The notes under the pieces are model-generated. The model had not been told where the DNA came from. It did not search any database and worked only from the letters and a program-made list of their open reading frames with translations. 64,000 bases of DNA from Polyangium sp. y55x31 (lineage in GTDB: Bacteria > Myxococcota_A > Polyangia > Polyangiales > Polyangiaceae), in NCBI RefSeq assembly GCF_029946505.1, contig NZ_JARZHG010000027.1, forward strand, positions 62,001-126,000. Direction: 5' to 3'. How positions within the stretch are numbered: the first letter of the stretch is position 1; every line of letters starts with the position of its first letter. The position numbers and the translations under genes are program-made. This document shows, piece after piece, positions 27,313-36,938 of the stretch.

Positions 27313-27393
27313 TTACGGCGCAATCCGCACGAGACCGAATTCCGTGCCGGTCTTTGGCGAGAATCCGCGGCCAGCGAGGACGACCTTCCCATC
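27313..27393 (-). pseudogene. Remnant of a second delta-60 repeat gene
   Basis: On the minus strand this segment reads DGKVVLAGRGFSPKTGTEFG then LVRIAP and a TAA stop. This nearly matches the C-terminus of the adjacent delta-60 protein (GRGFSPQTGTDFGLVRFAP). Nothing upstream continues the frame as a delta-60 gene: the nucleoside hydrolase 3' end follows within 60 bp. It is therefore a fragment left by duplication and deletion, or by replacement of a tandem paralogue. Confidence 0.75.
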
Positions 27394-27449
27394 GCGCCGC
27401 TACCCTCGTGGACCGGCAGGCCGTTTTGCTCCGCCACGATACGGGCAGC

Positions 27450-28505
27450 TCACGCCGCCTCCCTCTCCCGATTCCACGCCCCCCAAGCCTCCGCCACCCG
27501 CGCGCCCTCCTCGCCGAGCAACGCTTCGGCGATCGCTCGCCTGGCCGCCTCGTCGTCCGTGTCGAGAGACATGCGCGCCTCGATCGTCCGGCCCTCGCTC
27601 GCCGCGTACCGAGCGGACAGAACCCCCACAATCGCTCTCCCTCGTGAAGGCAACGCCCCCCCGAGCGCCGCATGCGACGCCTCCGTGAGCCCCACCCAGC
27701 CGTCCTCACGCAAAAGGAGCGAGACGTCCTCGAAATCGACCAGGCCCGGCAAGGCCGCGGACAGCACCGTGAGCGGGTCGTGCATGATCGAACAATCCTT
27801 CCCCGTCCCGACCCAAGCTTCGAGATGCCGCACCAAGATCCCCGCCGCCGGATGCGCTTTTCTCAGCGCACACGCGAGCGGATCGTCCGGATACACCCCG
27901 AGCCTCTGCCGTAGCCCCTCGCCGAAGGTCCCCCAGCTCGAATGGCTGAACAGGAGCCGCGGCTTCTCCACCCGGCAAAGGACCCGCGCAAACGCACCCG
28001 GGTCGAGCCGGGCATTGTACTGCGCCGCTTCCCGACGGTAAGCCCCCGAAAGCGCCGGCCCCATTTGAAACAGCCGCACCCGCGCCGCGAGCTCCGGACG
28101 CACACCGAGCACCGCATCGAGGTTCGTCAGCGGTCCGAGCCCCACGTAATCCACACGCGGATGCGCATCGAGGACACGGAGGATCTCCCCGACCGCATCG
28201 AGGGAAAAAGGAGCGTCTTCGCGCGCCAGCCCGGCCTCCTCCACGAGGCACGAGGTGCGACGGCGTAGGCTCGGCAGCCCCGCGGCGACGGGGAGATCGA
28301 CACCCGAGGCGCGAAGCAGGCCCGAAAGGAAACGCGCGCGGCCCTTTTCGCGGGTCTCGTCGCTCGTGACGAGCAAGGCCGGCTGGAATCGTGAGGGCCG
28401 AGCGGCGAGGAGCGCCGCGACGCACGTATCGTCCGGATCCGTGCCGATATCCATGTCGAAGATGGCCGGCGCCGCGCCGAGCCGAGCTTCGTGGGTCGAG
28501 AGCAT
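27450..28505 (-). CDS. Inosine/uridine-preferring nucleoside hydrolase family protein
   Basis: A 351-residue hydrolase that would cleave the N-glycosidic bond of nucleosides. The N-terminal Ca-binding Asp cluster is IFDMDIGTDPDD (residues 15-26), followed by VDYVGLGPLTNLDAVL and the late MHDPLTVLSAALP with the third metal-binding Asp. The Asp cluster has the longer DIGTDPDD form found in a subset of the family. It stands alone between the delta-60 remnant and the ABM-domain gene. Confidence 0.85.
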   Translation of the reverse strand: MLSTHEARLGAAPAIFDMDIGTDPDDTCVAALLAARPSRFQPALLVTSDETREKGRARFLSGLLRASGVDLPVAAGLPSLRRRTSCLVEEAGLAREDAPFSLDAVGEILRVLDAHPRVDYVGLGPLTNLDAVLGVRPELAARVRLFQMGPALSGAYRREAAQYNARLDPGAFARVLCRVEKPRLLFSHSSWGTFGEGLRQRLGVYPDDPLACALRKAHPAAGILVRHLEAWVGTGKDCSIMHDPLTVLSAALPGLVDFEDVSLLLREDGWVGLTEASHAALGGALPSRGRAIVGVLSARYAASEGRTIEARMSLDTDDEAARRAIAEALLGEEGARVAEAWGAWNREREAA

Positions 28506-28525
28506 GCCCCGTCACATTCTCACGT

Positions 28526-29050
28526 TCACGGCTCCTCGACCATTGGGAACACTTCCACGCCCAGCGACTTGAGCTGGGTGGCCCCTTCCGGCGGCCTCGC
28601 CTCCTTGGCCGCATTCATCTGATCGCGCGTCTCCCAGATGCTGATCGTCATTCCCTTCCCGGTCGCCGGATCGGTCACGAAATAACTTGCTTTGCATCCG
28701 GGCTGCTTTCGCATCCAGGCGCGATAGGCGCGCGCCTTCTCCAGGTCCGCCTCGCTCGCCTTCTCGTGCGTCACCACCCGGCAGAAGCCTTTCGTGGGCA
28801 CCGACGACGCCGACTTCTCGTTCGCTTTCCACAGGTTCGCCGCGGCCCACAGCTTGCCGATCTGCAGCACGGGGTGCGCGCCCTCCACGCCGTAGTCCTC
28901 CGGCGTCACCACGCGGCCGCGCACCGAGAAGTAGCCCGTGCGCAGGCCGAACTCGTCGGTCACGGCGTACTGACCGCCCGCGGCGGTCACGTGGTACAGG
29001 CTGTCGTCGATCGTCACCTTGTTGCCGTCGACGTGGGTCTTGCTCGCCAT
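28526..29050 (-). CDS. Protein with C-terminal ABM-like domain
   Basis: A 174-residue protein. The N-terminal half (GNKVTIDDSLYHVTAAGGQYAV) has a beta-rich pattern with no recognised family. The C-terminal half (FCRVVTHEKASEADLEKARAY through FVTDPATGKGMTISIWETRDQMNAA) resembles the antibiotic biosynthesis monooxygenase (ABM) ferredoxin-like fold. Many such proteins are heme- or quinone-related or simply unannotated. It is 20 bp upstream of the nucleoside hydrolase on the same strand, so the two may be cotranscribed. Confidence 0.6.
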   Translation of the reverse strand: MASKTHVDGNKVTIDDSLYHVTAAGGQYAVTDEFGLRTGYFSVRGRVVTPEDYGVEGAHPVLQIGKLWAAANLWKANEKSASSVPTKGFCRVVTHEKASEADLEKARAYRAWMRKQPGCKASYFVTDPATGKGMTISIWETRDQMNAAKEARPPEGATQLKSLGVEVFPMVEEP

Positions 29051-29137
29051 GGGCGTACATTACCAGAGCTCGGCGCCTCGTCTGCCTTTGAAGCTCACCG
29101 GGTTCGTCCCTTCTTTGCTACCCTCGCCTCCGCCGTC

Positions 29138-31225
29138 ATGACCGCACGTGAAGACAAGGCAGGGGGCGAGGGCCTCGGGCGTAAGGTGCGTCTCGTCCCC
29201 GGAGGACTCGAGATCGCCGGCGAGGTCGTTCCGCTTCGCGCGGGCGCCGTTCACTACTGGCGACTCGACCCGAACGAGTGGCGCGCTTGCCTCGAGGCCG
29301 TCAAGGCCATGGGCCTCCGCCTCGTCGACACCTACATCCCGTGGGGCGTGCACGAGGTCGCCCCCGGCAAACTCGAGCTCGGCGCGACCGACCCCCAGCG
29401 CGACATCACCCGCTTCTGTCGCATCGCCGAGGAGCTCGGCCTGTACGTCATCGCCCGCCCCGGGCCGCACATCAACGCCGAGCTCACCTACTTCGGCCTC
29501 CCCGAGCGCATCGTCTGGGACCCGGCCTGCCAGGCGCGTTCGCCCGACCAGAACCCGGTCATGCTCCCCATGCTCCCGTTCGCGTTCCCCGTCCCGAGTT
29601 ACGCGAGCGACGCCTTCCACGACGAGGCCGCGCGGTATTTCCAGGCCCTCGGTCCCGTCCTCGCGCCGCTGCTCTACCCGAACGGGCCGATCGTCCTCTT
29701 CCAGATCGACAACGAAGGCGCCCTCTACTTCCGCGACGGCGCCTACGACCAGGACTACCACCCCGACGCGATCCGCCTCTACCGCGAGTTCCTCCGGGAG
29801 AAATACGGCACCATCGACGCCCTGCGCGCGTCCTACGGCATCGAGCCGACGGAAGGCGAGGTCCCGTCGAGCCGCCGCGGCGAGCTCAAGCGCTTCTCCT
29901 CGGTCGACCCTCCGCGCAAGCTCGACGCCGAGCGCCCGCGTGACCTCGCGCGCCACCTCGACTGGTCCGAGTTCCACGAGCACCTGCTCGCCACCGCGTT
30001 CCAGCGCCTCGGCCGCGCGCTCGCCGCGGCGGGCATGGACGGCCTGCCCACGACGCACAACCTCCCGCCGGGCCAGGACGCGACGCCGCTCAACGCCGCG
30101 CGCGTCACCAAGGTCGTCGACCTCGTCGGGCTCGACTACTACCACGCGGCCGATCCCACGAGCCGCGCCGTCATCGCGCGCCGCACGACCGAGCTCGCCA
30201 CGCGCTCGGAGGCCCTCGCCGTCCCTGCGTTCGCCTGCGAGATGGGCGCGGGCTTCCCGCCCTTCTTCCCGCCCCTCGACGAGCGCGACGGCGCCTTCAC
30301 CGTCCTCTGCGCCCTCGCGTACGGCCTGCGTGGCTACAACGTCTACATGGCCGTCGAGCGTGACCGATGGATCGGCGCGCCCATCGATCGCCACGGCCGC
30401 GCGCGGCCCTACGCCGTCTTCTGGCGCAAGCTCTCGGCCGCCCTCGAACAGACGAGCTTCCACGACCTGCGCCGAAAGACCCCGGTCCGCATCCTCATCC
30501 CTCGCACCGAACGTAGGCTCGCGCGGGTCATGCACGCGTTCGGCCCGCTCTCCGGCGCGTTTTTCTCGATCGTCGGGGCCGGCGCGCGCGAGCGTTGTGT
30601 CGAGGACGACCTCGGCCTCGGGTATCCGGTCGCCATCGAGGCCGACAACTTCGCCCGCGCCTTCGAGCAAGCCCTCGAAGCGCGCGGCGTGCCGTTCGCC
30701 GTCGTCGGCGGCGAGGACCGCGACATCGCGCTCGGCGACGCGCGCTGGCTCATCTGCGCCACCTCGGGCGCCTTGAAGCCCGAGCTCTTCGAGCGCCTCG
30801 CCGAGGCCCACGAGCGCGGCGCGCGTGTCACGATCGGCCCGCGCGAACCTCGCTTCGACGGCGCCTTCCGGCCCCTCGACATCCCCTTCGACCTGCGCCG
30901 CCTCGGCGAGGATGGCCCCCTCACGGGCGACGTCCCCGCCGCGGCCGACGCGGCCGTCTCGCATGCGATCGAGACGCTCGGCCTCCCCGCGTACGCCTGC
31001 GACCCCGGCGGCGTCTACGTCACCGTGCACGAGGACGCGTCGGGCGCGCCGCGTGTGCTCTTCATCGTCAATCCTTCCGAGCGGGACGTCGTCGCGCGCG
31101 TCAGCGCCGGCGTGGCGCGTACCAAGGCGACCGACCTCATCGACGATTCCACCTTCGAGGCCCGCGCGGGCACGCTCGAGGTGCGCATGAAGCCGCGCAC
31201 GGTGCGTATGCTGGCGTTGCGTTGA
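29138..31225 (+). CDS. Beta-galactosidase (GH35-type)
   Basis: A 695-residue TIM-barrel glycoside hydrolase, cytoplasmic by lack of a signal peptide. It begins with the GH35-like AGAVHYWRLDPNEWRACLEA and VDTYIPWGVHE; the acid/base Glu is E193 in FQIDNEGALYF, and the nucleophile is likely E368 in AVPAFACEMGAGFPPFF. The C-terminal part contains a beta-galactosidase trimerisation-like domain and a final beta-sandwich. The start is the ATG at 29138, where the conserved sequence begins. Substrate (beta-galactosides) is inferred from the family. Confidence 0.85.
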   Translation: MTAREDKAGGEGLGRKVRLVPGGLEIAGEVVPLRAGAVHYWRLDPNEWRACLEAVKAMGLRLVDTYIPWGVHEVAPGKLELGATDPQRDITRFCRIAEELGLYVIARPGPHINAELTYFGLPERIVWDPACQARSPDQNPVMLPMLPFAFPVPSYASDAFHDEAARYFQALGPVLAPLLYPNGPIVLFQIDNEGALYFRDGAYDQDYHPDAIRLYREFLREKYGTIDALRASYGIEPTEGEVPSSRRGELKRFSSVDPPRKLDAERPRDLARHLDWSEFHEHLLATAFQRLGRALAAAGMDGLPTTHNLPPGQDATPLNAARVTKVVDLVGLDYYHAADPTSRAVIARRTTELATRSEALAVPAFACEMGAGFPPFFPPLDERDGAFTVLCALAYGLRGYNVYMAVERDRWIGAPIDRHGRARPYAVFWRKLSAALEQTSFHDLRRKTPVRILIPRTERRLARVMHAFGPLSGAFFSIVGAGARERCVEDDLGLGYPVAIEADNFARAFEQALEARGVPFAVVGGEDRDIALGDARWLICATSGALKPELFERLAEAHERGARVTIGPREPRFDGAFRPLDIPFDLRRLGEDGPLTGDVPAAADAAVSHAIETLGLPAYACDPGGVYVTVHEDASGAPRVLFIVNPSERDVVARVSAGVARTKATDLIDDSTFEARAGTLEVRMKPRTVRMLALR

Positions 31226-31283
31226 TCACGAGGGGGCATGTCCGTTGCTAGGCGCACGGGCGTCATTGCTTCGGAGGTGCTCG

Positions 31284-32792
31284 ATGAAGAACGTCGTTAT
31301 CGTAGGCTCGGCCGCCCTCTCGTTGATCGTCGCCGTTGGCCTCGCCGCGTGCGGCGCGGACGAGGCTGGCTCGGACTACCCGGGGTATGCGCAGCCGCAG
31401 CCGCCGGGCGGATCCTCGGGTGGTGACGTCGCGGCGCCGCCGGCCCCTCCGCCCGCGGAGGGCACCGACGCGGGCGCCGACGCCGCTGCACCTTTTGCGT
31501 GCGACGGCCTCGACAAGGACAGCCCTGTCATCCTCTACCTCTCGGCGGACGACTCGAACTCGATGGGCTCTCCGGTCCAGATCCGCGAGCTCTTGAACAA
31601 GGGCATCACCCCGCCCACGAACCTCGTGCGCACGTACGAGTTCCTCAACTACTACCGCATTCAGTACCCCGCGCCGCCCACCGGCGACCTCTCGATCCTC
31701 CCGCACCTCGGCGAGACCAAGATCGCGGGCGAGCTCGACCTCCAGCTCGGCGTCCGCTCCTACGACGCGGTCAAGCCCCGTCGCCCCATGACGATCACGT
31801 TCGTCCTCGACACCTCCGGCTCCATGGGCGGCGAGCCCATCGAGCGCGAGCGCGCCACCGTCGCCGCCATCGCGCAGAGCCTCGCCGAGGGCGACATCGT
31901 CAATGCCGTCACGTGGAACACGAGCAACAACATCGTCCTCTCGGGCCACAAGGTCACGGGGCCGAACGACCCCGAGGTGCTCGCGATGGCCCAATCCATC
32001 GAGGCGAGCGGGGGCACCGATCTCTCGAATGGCCTCGCGGTCGGTTATCAGCTCGCGGGCCAGCATTACGGCACGGGTCGGCTCAACCGCGTCATCCTGA
32101 TCAGCGACGGCGGCGCCAACGTCGGCGTCACCGACGAGGACCTCATCGGCTTGCAATCGAAGGACGCCGACAAGGAGGGCATCTACCTCGTCGGCGTCGG
32201 CGCCGGCCCCGGCGAGAATTACAACGACCTGCTCATGGATACCGTCACGGACAAAGGCCGCGGCGCGTACGTGTATCTCGACAGCCCGGCCGAGGCGACG
32301 CGGATGTTCGTCGATCGATTCGACGAGACCATGGAGGTCGCCGCGCGCGGCGTGCAGGTCGAGATCACGCTCCCCTGGTACATGCGCATGTACAAGTTCT
32401 ATGGCGAGGAGTACTCGACGAACCCCGAGGAGATCGAGCCGCAGCACCTCGCCCCGAGCGACGCGATGATCTTCAACCAGGTCGTCAAGGCGTGTGACCC
32501 GTCGGTCGTCGATCCGAACGACAGCATCACCGTCGTCGCGCGCTGGAAGACGCCGCTCACGTATCTCGACCGCGAAGTGAAGGTCACCATGACCCTCGCC
32601 GAGCTGCTCGCCGCCCCGAAACCCCAGCTCGCCAAGGGCAAGGCGATCGTCGCGTATGCCGAGGCCCTCAAGAACCCGAGCCAGGAGGCCTTCCAGAACG
32701 CGCTCACGCTCATCGAAGAAGCGAAGGCCGGCGCGCCCGACCCGGAGCTCGACGAGATCGCGTCTCTCATCGCCAAGCACCCCGCGTTCTGA
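31284..32792 (+). CDS. VWA-domain lipoprotein (YfbK-like)
   Basis: A 502-residue lipoprotein from the ATG at 31284, preceded by GGAGG at a good distance. The signal peptide ends in GLAAC. A Pro/Gly linker leads to the YfbK-type N-terminal motif (YEFLNYYRIQYPAP), a von Willebrand A domain with the MIDAS motif DTSGSMGG, a second Thr/Asp site (SGGTDLSNGL), and a C-terminal beta/helical domain. Such proteins bind divalent-metal-dependent ligands at the cell surface. The next gene is also a lipoprotein and may be part of the same export set. Confidence 0.85.
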   Translation: MKNVVIVGSAALSLIVAVGLAACGADEAGSDYPGYAQPQPPGGSSGGDVAAPPAPPPAEGTDAGADAAAPFACDGLDKDSPVILYLSADDSNSMGSPVQIRELLNKGITPPTNLVRTYEFLNYYRIQYPAPPTGDLSILPHLGETKIAGELDLQLGVRSYDAVKPRRPMTITFVLDTSGSMGGEPIERERATVAAIAQSLAEGDIVNAVTWNTSNNIVLSGHKVTGPNDPEVLAMAQSIEASGGTDLSNGLAVGYQLAGQHYGTGRLNRVILISDGGANVGVTDEDLIGLQSKDADKEGIYLVGVGAGPGENYNDLLMDTVTDKGRGAYVYLDSPAEATRMFVDRFDETMEVAARGVQVEITLPWYMRMYKFYGEEYSTNPEEIEPQHLAPSDAMIFNQVVKACDPSVVDPNDSITVVARWKTPLTYLDREVKVTMTLAELLAAPKPQLAKGKAIVAYAEALKNPSQEAFQNALTLIEEAKAGAPDPELDEIASLIAKHPAF

Positions 32793-32847
32793 AAGCCCTG
32801 ACGAACGGCGCTATTGCTTCTCCGCCGGAGCTCTCCTAAAAGGGGCC

Positions 32848-33819
32848 GTGCGAACGATTGCGAAGATTCTCGGAGGCCTGCTCGTGAGCGGCCTCGTCTG
32901 GGCCGGCTGTAGCGACGAACCTGAGCAAACCACGGACGAGCCGCTCGCCGGCCTCCCCAGGACCTATGCCCGCGTCCAGTGCGGCCGCGCCTTCGCCTGC
33001 TGCGACGCCGCCGAGCGGGACGACGTCCTCCTCTTCGACCCGGTCCCCGCGACCCAGGCCGAATGCGAGGCCCGGTACGAGAGCATCTTCGGCGCCGTCG
33101 TCGTCGACCTCCGCAAGGGCATCGACGCCGGCCGCATCGTATACGACGCCGCGCGCTCGGACGCCTGCTTCACGAAGGCCGAATCCGCGAGCTGCGCCGA
33201 TTTCTACGGCTCCGATTTCTTCGAAGAGGACCCCGATTGCGAGGCCGCGTTCCAGGGCACGGTCGAGCTCGGCGGCGGCTGCCTCGCCGACGACGAATGC
33301 AAGGACCCCGGCGCCTCCTGCGCGGGCGCCTCGGGCGCGGACCTCGGCGCCTGCAAGGCCCCGCCCGGCGAAGGCGAGCCTTGCCAGGACGGCCTCTGCG
33401 GCCCGGGCCTCACGTGCCGCCTCGACGAGGGCATGCTGAAATGCGTCGCCCCCACGGCCGACGGCGGCGCCTGCGACCTCGACATCGATTGCGAGAGCGG
33501 TTATTGCGATTTCCAGACCGGCGTCTGCGCCGTGCCCGCGGCGGCGGGCGGCGCGTGCTCCGTCAACGCAGGCTGCGCGAGCGGTTATTGTGACGTCGCG
33601 GCCGGGACCTGTGCTGCGAAGAAGGGCGACGGCGCGGCGTGTGTCACGGGCGTCGAATGTGCGAGCGGCTTCTGCGACGACGCCGCGGGCGCGGGCGCCT
33701 GCGCGCCCACGAAGCCGGACGGCGCGGCCTGCATGGTCTCCGCCGAATGCGCGAGCGGCCTGTGTGACGCCGGCGCTTGCAGCCCGGGCACCGGCACCCC
33801 TGTCTGCGACGGCCTCTGA
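32848..33819 (+). CDS. Cysteine-rich lipoprotein with Dickkopf-like repeats
   Basis: A 323-residue lipoprotein from a GTG preceded by AAAAGGGG. The lipobox is GLVWAGC. After a Cys-rich N-domain, the second half carries repeated units of the form GxxCxxxxxCxSGYCDxxxGxC (for example DIDCESGYCDFQTGVC and NAGCASGYCDVAAGTC), which match the Dickkopf-type disulfide repeat described in myxobacterial surface proteins. Function is unknown; an adhesive or structural role is likely. Confidence 0.75.
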   Translation: MRTIAKILGGLLVSGLVWAGCSDEPEQTTDEPLAGLPRTYARVQCGRAFACCDAAERDDVLLFDPVPATQAECEARYESIFGAVVVDLRKGIDAGRIVYDAARSDACFTKAESASCADFYGSDFFEEDPDCEAAFQGTVELGGGCLADDECKDPGASCAGASGADLGACKAPPGEGEPCQDGLCGPGLTCRLDEGMLKCVAPTADGGACDLDIDCESGYCDFQTGVCAVPAAAGGACSVNAGCASGYCDVAAGTCAAKKGDGAACVTGVECASGFCDDAAGAGACAPTKPDGAACMVSAECASGLCDAGACSPGTGTPVCDGL

Positions 33820-33915
33820 CCGGGCGACGCGCGACGTCGCGCGGCGGCTCACCGCTTCCGGTTGACGCCGCGCCTCTTTCATCCCACGTCTCCGGTTCAG
33901 CGAGGCGTGCGCTCC

Positions 33916-35025
33916 ATGGAACGAGATCGCTGGCTCTCCGTTGTGCTGAGGACGGCGCTGCTCGTCCTGTTTTTCTGGATGGTACGGACCATCCTCGTCC
34001 CGATTGCCCTGGGCGCGCTCTTCGCGCTCCTCCTGAGCCCCCTCGCCGAGAAGCTGAAGCCCCGGCTGGGCCGCGCCGAGCGGTTCGCGCCGCTCCTCTT
34101 CACGTCCGCGACGATGATCCTCGTCGTCATCCCGTTCGTCTTCGTCACGCTCGAGGCCATCCAGTCGATCAACGAGTTTTTGGCCCGCGATTGGACGCCG
34201 ACGATCCAGCGCTTCCAGTCGTTCTTGATCGAGGGCATCGACATTCGCGGCCGCAGCATCCACATCGGCGGCCCGCAGCTCCAGGCGGCCATCCAGAACA
34301 TCGGTCAGCGCGCGGCGAGCTTCGCGGCTGCGCTCGTCGGCGGCATGGCCACGGCGTTGCCGGCGCTCATCCTGAGCCTCTTCCTCTTCGGCGTCTCGCT
34401 TTATTACTTCCTGCGCGACGGCGGCAAGCTCGTCCACTGGATGTTCCGACTCTCGCCGTTCCCGCCGAACCAGACGCGCGAGCTTTTCGCGTCCGTCCGC
34501 GAGACCGTCAACGGCGCGATCCTCGGCATCCTCGCGACGGCCGTGGTCCAGGGCAGCCTCACGCTGCTCGCCCTGAACGTGTTCGGCGTGCCAAACGCCT
34601 TTTTGCTCGGCGTCCTCGCCGCGCTCCTCTCGTTCATCCCGCTCGTCGGCACGACGCCGGTCACGGTGGGCGCGACGATTTACCTCTTCGTCACGGGTCA
34701 CGTCGGCGGCGCGATTGGAATGGGGATCTCGGCCGTGGTCGTTGGCCTCTCGGACAACGTCGTCCGCCCGTGGGTGCAGAGCTCGTCGACGCGCATGCAC
34801 CCGCTCATCGCGCTGCTCGGCATCTTCGGCGGCCTCGAGCTCTTCGGCCCGGTCGGCGTCTTCCTCGGCCCCGTCATCGCGGCCATGGCCGTCTGGACCG
34901 TCGACACCTACGCGAAGATCCACCCGCCGCGCCGCGAGGCGACCGCGCCGCCCGCGGACAAGGACGCGAGCGTGCCCCCGCCGCCGAAGACCGCGCCCCC
35001 GCCGAAGAACCCGCCGCTGCCGTGA
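33916..35025 (+). CDS. AI-2E family transporter (PerM-like)
   Basis: A 369-residue polytopic membrane protein. The pattern is that of the family: LLVLFFWMVRTILVPIALGALFALLLSPLAEKL at the start, a soluble central part (FQSFLIEGIDIRG), and the C-terminal GVPNAFLLGVLAALLSFIPLVGTTPV and LGPVIAAMAVWTVDTYA. TqsA exports autoinducer-2 in E. coli, but most members have no proven substrate. The ATG at 33916 begins the first helix; the protein ends in a Pro-rich tail. Confidence 0.85.
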   Translation: MERDRWLSVVLRTALLVLFFWMVRTILVPIALGALFALLLSPLAEKLKPRLGRAERFAPLLFTSATMILVVIPFVFVTLEAIQSINEFLARDWTPTIQRFQSFLIEGIDIRGRSIHIGGPQLQAAIQNIGQRAASFAAALVGGMATALPALILSLFLFGVSLYYFLRDGGKLVHWMFRLSPFPPNQTRELFASVRETVNGAILGILATAVVQGSLTLLALNVFGVPNAFLLGVLAALLSFIPLVGTTPVTVGATIYLFVTGHVGGAIGMGISAVVVGLSDNVVRPWVQSSSTRMHPLIALLGIFGGLELFGPVGVFLGPVIAAMAVWTVDTYAKIHPPRREATAPPADKDASVPPPPKTAPPPKNPPLP

Positions 35026-35026
35026 T

Positions 35027-36043
35027 TCAATAGGCCGAGGGCGGCGCGGCATCGAGCCGCTGATCGAGCTCGGCCTTCACCTTCAGGAAGGCGTGTCGCT
35101 CGGCCTTGGGTACGACTGCGGCGGGCGGGGTGAGGAGGGTCTCCGCGTCGAAAAAGGTACCATTCGTGCGCGCGCTGAAATGCAGGTGGGGCCCCGTGGA
35201 GCGCCCCGTGCTTCCGACATAACCGATGAGCTGGTGGGCGCGCACCTGATCCCCGACCTTCAGTCCTTGTGCGAACTTGGAGAGGTGGGCATAACCGGTC
35301 TCGGTTCCGTCCGGATGCACAATGGCGACCCAGTTGCCATGCGCCCCGTGGGGGCCGACGAAGCTCACGGTGCCGCGATACGATGCATACACCGGCGTCC
35401 CTTTGGGGGCGCCGAAATCGGTCCCCTGGTGCGGCATCGGCCGGCGCAGGATCGGGTGCATGCGGCGCGGATTGAATGGGGACGTCCTGCGCAGCTTGGC
35501 GAGCGGCGAACGCCAGCCGGTCGTGCAGGCGCGTGTCCCGGACGCGTCGAAATACCCTTGCGACTCGTGCCCTACGAACTCGTAGAACCGAGCCGGCTCG
35601 CCGGCGGGCGGCCGGTATTCGAGCGCGAGGATGTGCGCGTCGCGCCCGCCGTCGGCGGCCCCTTTTTCGTCGGCCACGAGCCGGATCGTGGCGCCTTCGC
35701 GATGGTCGTCGTCGGGCAGGCAACTGCCGAGCGCGTCGTCGATTTCGTCGAGAAAGACGTCGTCGAGAGGTTCTCGCGCTGCGGATGGCCCCGGCGACAC
35801 CCATGCGAGCGCGCCCTCCGGCTCGTGCTCGGGGGTGACCGCCTCGCTGCGCGGCGTGGTCGTCGTGATCGCCGACGGGGCGGCCGCCGTGCGCTCCCGC
35901 TCCGCGCGTGCCCGGTCCTTGTCCAGCGAGACGGACCAGCAGAAGAAGGGGATCCAGGCCACGCCGAGGACTGCAATACACGCGAGCGCGACGTCGAGCG
36001 CGACAAACGTGCGCCGTGAGGAGTCTGGATCGAGCGGCTCCAT
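35027..36043 (-). CDS. M23 family metallopeptidase
   Basis: A 338-residue membrane-anchored peptidase likely acting on peptidoglycan. A short cytoplasmic N-terminus is followed by one membrane helix (VALDVALACIAVLGVAWIPFFC), an acidic linker and a LytM domain with the zinc motif HQGTDFGAPKGTPVYA, GYAHLSKFA and the catalytic GPHLHF. The start is the ATG at 36043 because upstream codons do not read as a leader. It is 1 bp from the convergent AI-2E gene. LytM proteins cut peptide cross-links or activate amidases; which applies here is not visible. Confidence 0.88.
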   Translation of the reverse strand: MEPLDPDSSRRTFVALDVALACIAVLGVAWIPFFCWSVSLDKDRARAERERTAAAPSAITTTTPRSEAVTPEHEPEGALAWVSPGPSAAREPLDDVFLDEIDDALGSCLPDDDHREGATIRLVADEKGAADGGRDAHILALEYRPPAGEPARFYEFVGHESQGYFDASGTRACTTGWRSPLAKLRRTSPFNPRRMHPILRRPMPHQGTDFGAPKGTPVYASYRGTVSFVGPHGAHGNWVAIVHPDGTETGYAHLSKFAQGLKVGDQVRAHQLIGYVGSTGRSTGPHLHFSARTNGTFFDAETLLTPPAAVVPKAERHAFLKVKAELDQRLDAAPPSAY

Positions 36044-36226
36044 CGGAAGAGCGCGAGGTTTTACCAGCACCGAACGGGGGGTGCAACTCGCTGGCACACC
36101 TGGCACCCGAGGCTTGCGTCGCCGCCTGACGCGTGCACAATGCGTGTGGCTTTACGCCACCAACACCGGTCACGGCTGCGCTCGCAGCGTCTGGCGCGCG
36201 GGACCCATCGCCGGGGAGTCGAGGCC

Positions 36227-36913
36227 ATGATCTCCCACGTTCAGATGATCACACGCATCGCCGTGGGTACGGCGCTCGGCGGCATCATCGGGTACGAACG
36301 CGACCGGCACGGCAAGCGCGCTGGCCTGCGAACGCACCTCCTCGTCGCGACGGCCTCGGCCACGTTCATGGTCGTGTCCGCTCACTTCGTGTACTTTCAA
36401 GGGTACACGGAGGGGGAGTTCGTCGAGGTGGACGGCTCACGCATCGCGGCGTCCGTCGTATCGGGCATCGGCTTTCTGGCGGGCGGCGCCATTTTGCGGA
36501 CCGGGCTGACGATTCAGGGGCTCACGACCGCAGCGGGCCTGTGGCTCGTGACCGCGATTGGTCTTTGCGCGGGCGCGGGCATGATGCTCGAAGCCGCGAT
36601 CGTGACGGCCATCGGGCTCGTCGTGCAGACGGTCGTGCGGCGGCTCGAGGGCAAAGGCAACCAGCTCGTCCGGCGGCGCGTCTCGGTGGTCCTCGCCGAG
36701 GATTCGAAGCAGCTCGACGACGTGGAGGCGCTCCTCAAGGAGCTGCGCGGCGTCGTATTCAACATCGAATACGAGCGCCGCCTCGACGAGAAGCGGCGTA
36801 TCGCCGTCGCCTTCGAAGTGGGTTTTCCGCCGGAGCTCCGCGTGGGCGATCTGATCGAGCGGCTCGAGCGGCTCAAGGATGTTCGGCGCGTGCACGTCGA
36901 AAACAAGCACTGA
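36227..36913 (+). CDS. MgtC/SapB family membrane protein
   Basis: A 228-residue protein from the ATG at 36227. Four or five membrane helices include the family signature GGIIGYERDRHGKRAGLRTHLLV and SGIGFLAGGAILRTG, followed by GLTTAAGLWLVTAIGLCAG. A cytoplasmic ACT-like C-terminal domain (about 150-228) is present, as in the longer MgtC members. MgtC proteins modulate the F-type ATPase and Mg2+ limitation responses. Neighbours give no further hint. Confidence 0.85.
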   Translation: MISHVQMITRIAVGTALGGIIGYERDRHGKRAGLRTHLLVATASATFMVVSAHFVYFQGYTEGEFVEVDGSRIAASVVSGIGFLAGGAILRTGLTIQGLTTAAGLWLVTAIGLCAGAGMMLEAAIVTAIGLVVQTVVRRLEGKGNQLVRRRVSVVLAEDSKQLDDVEALLKELRGVVFNIEYERRLDEKRRIAVAFEVGFPPELRVGDLIERLERLKDVRRVHVENKH

Positions 36914-36938
36914 GCGGAAAGCGTGGCGCCTTCCCGCA

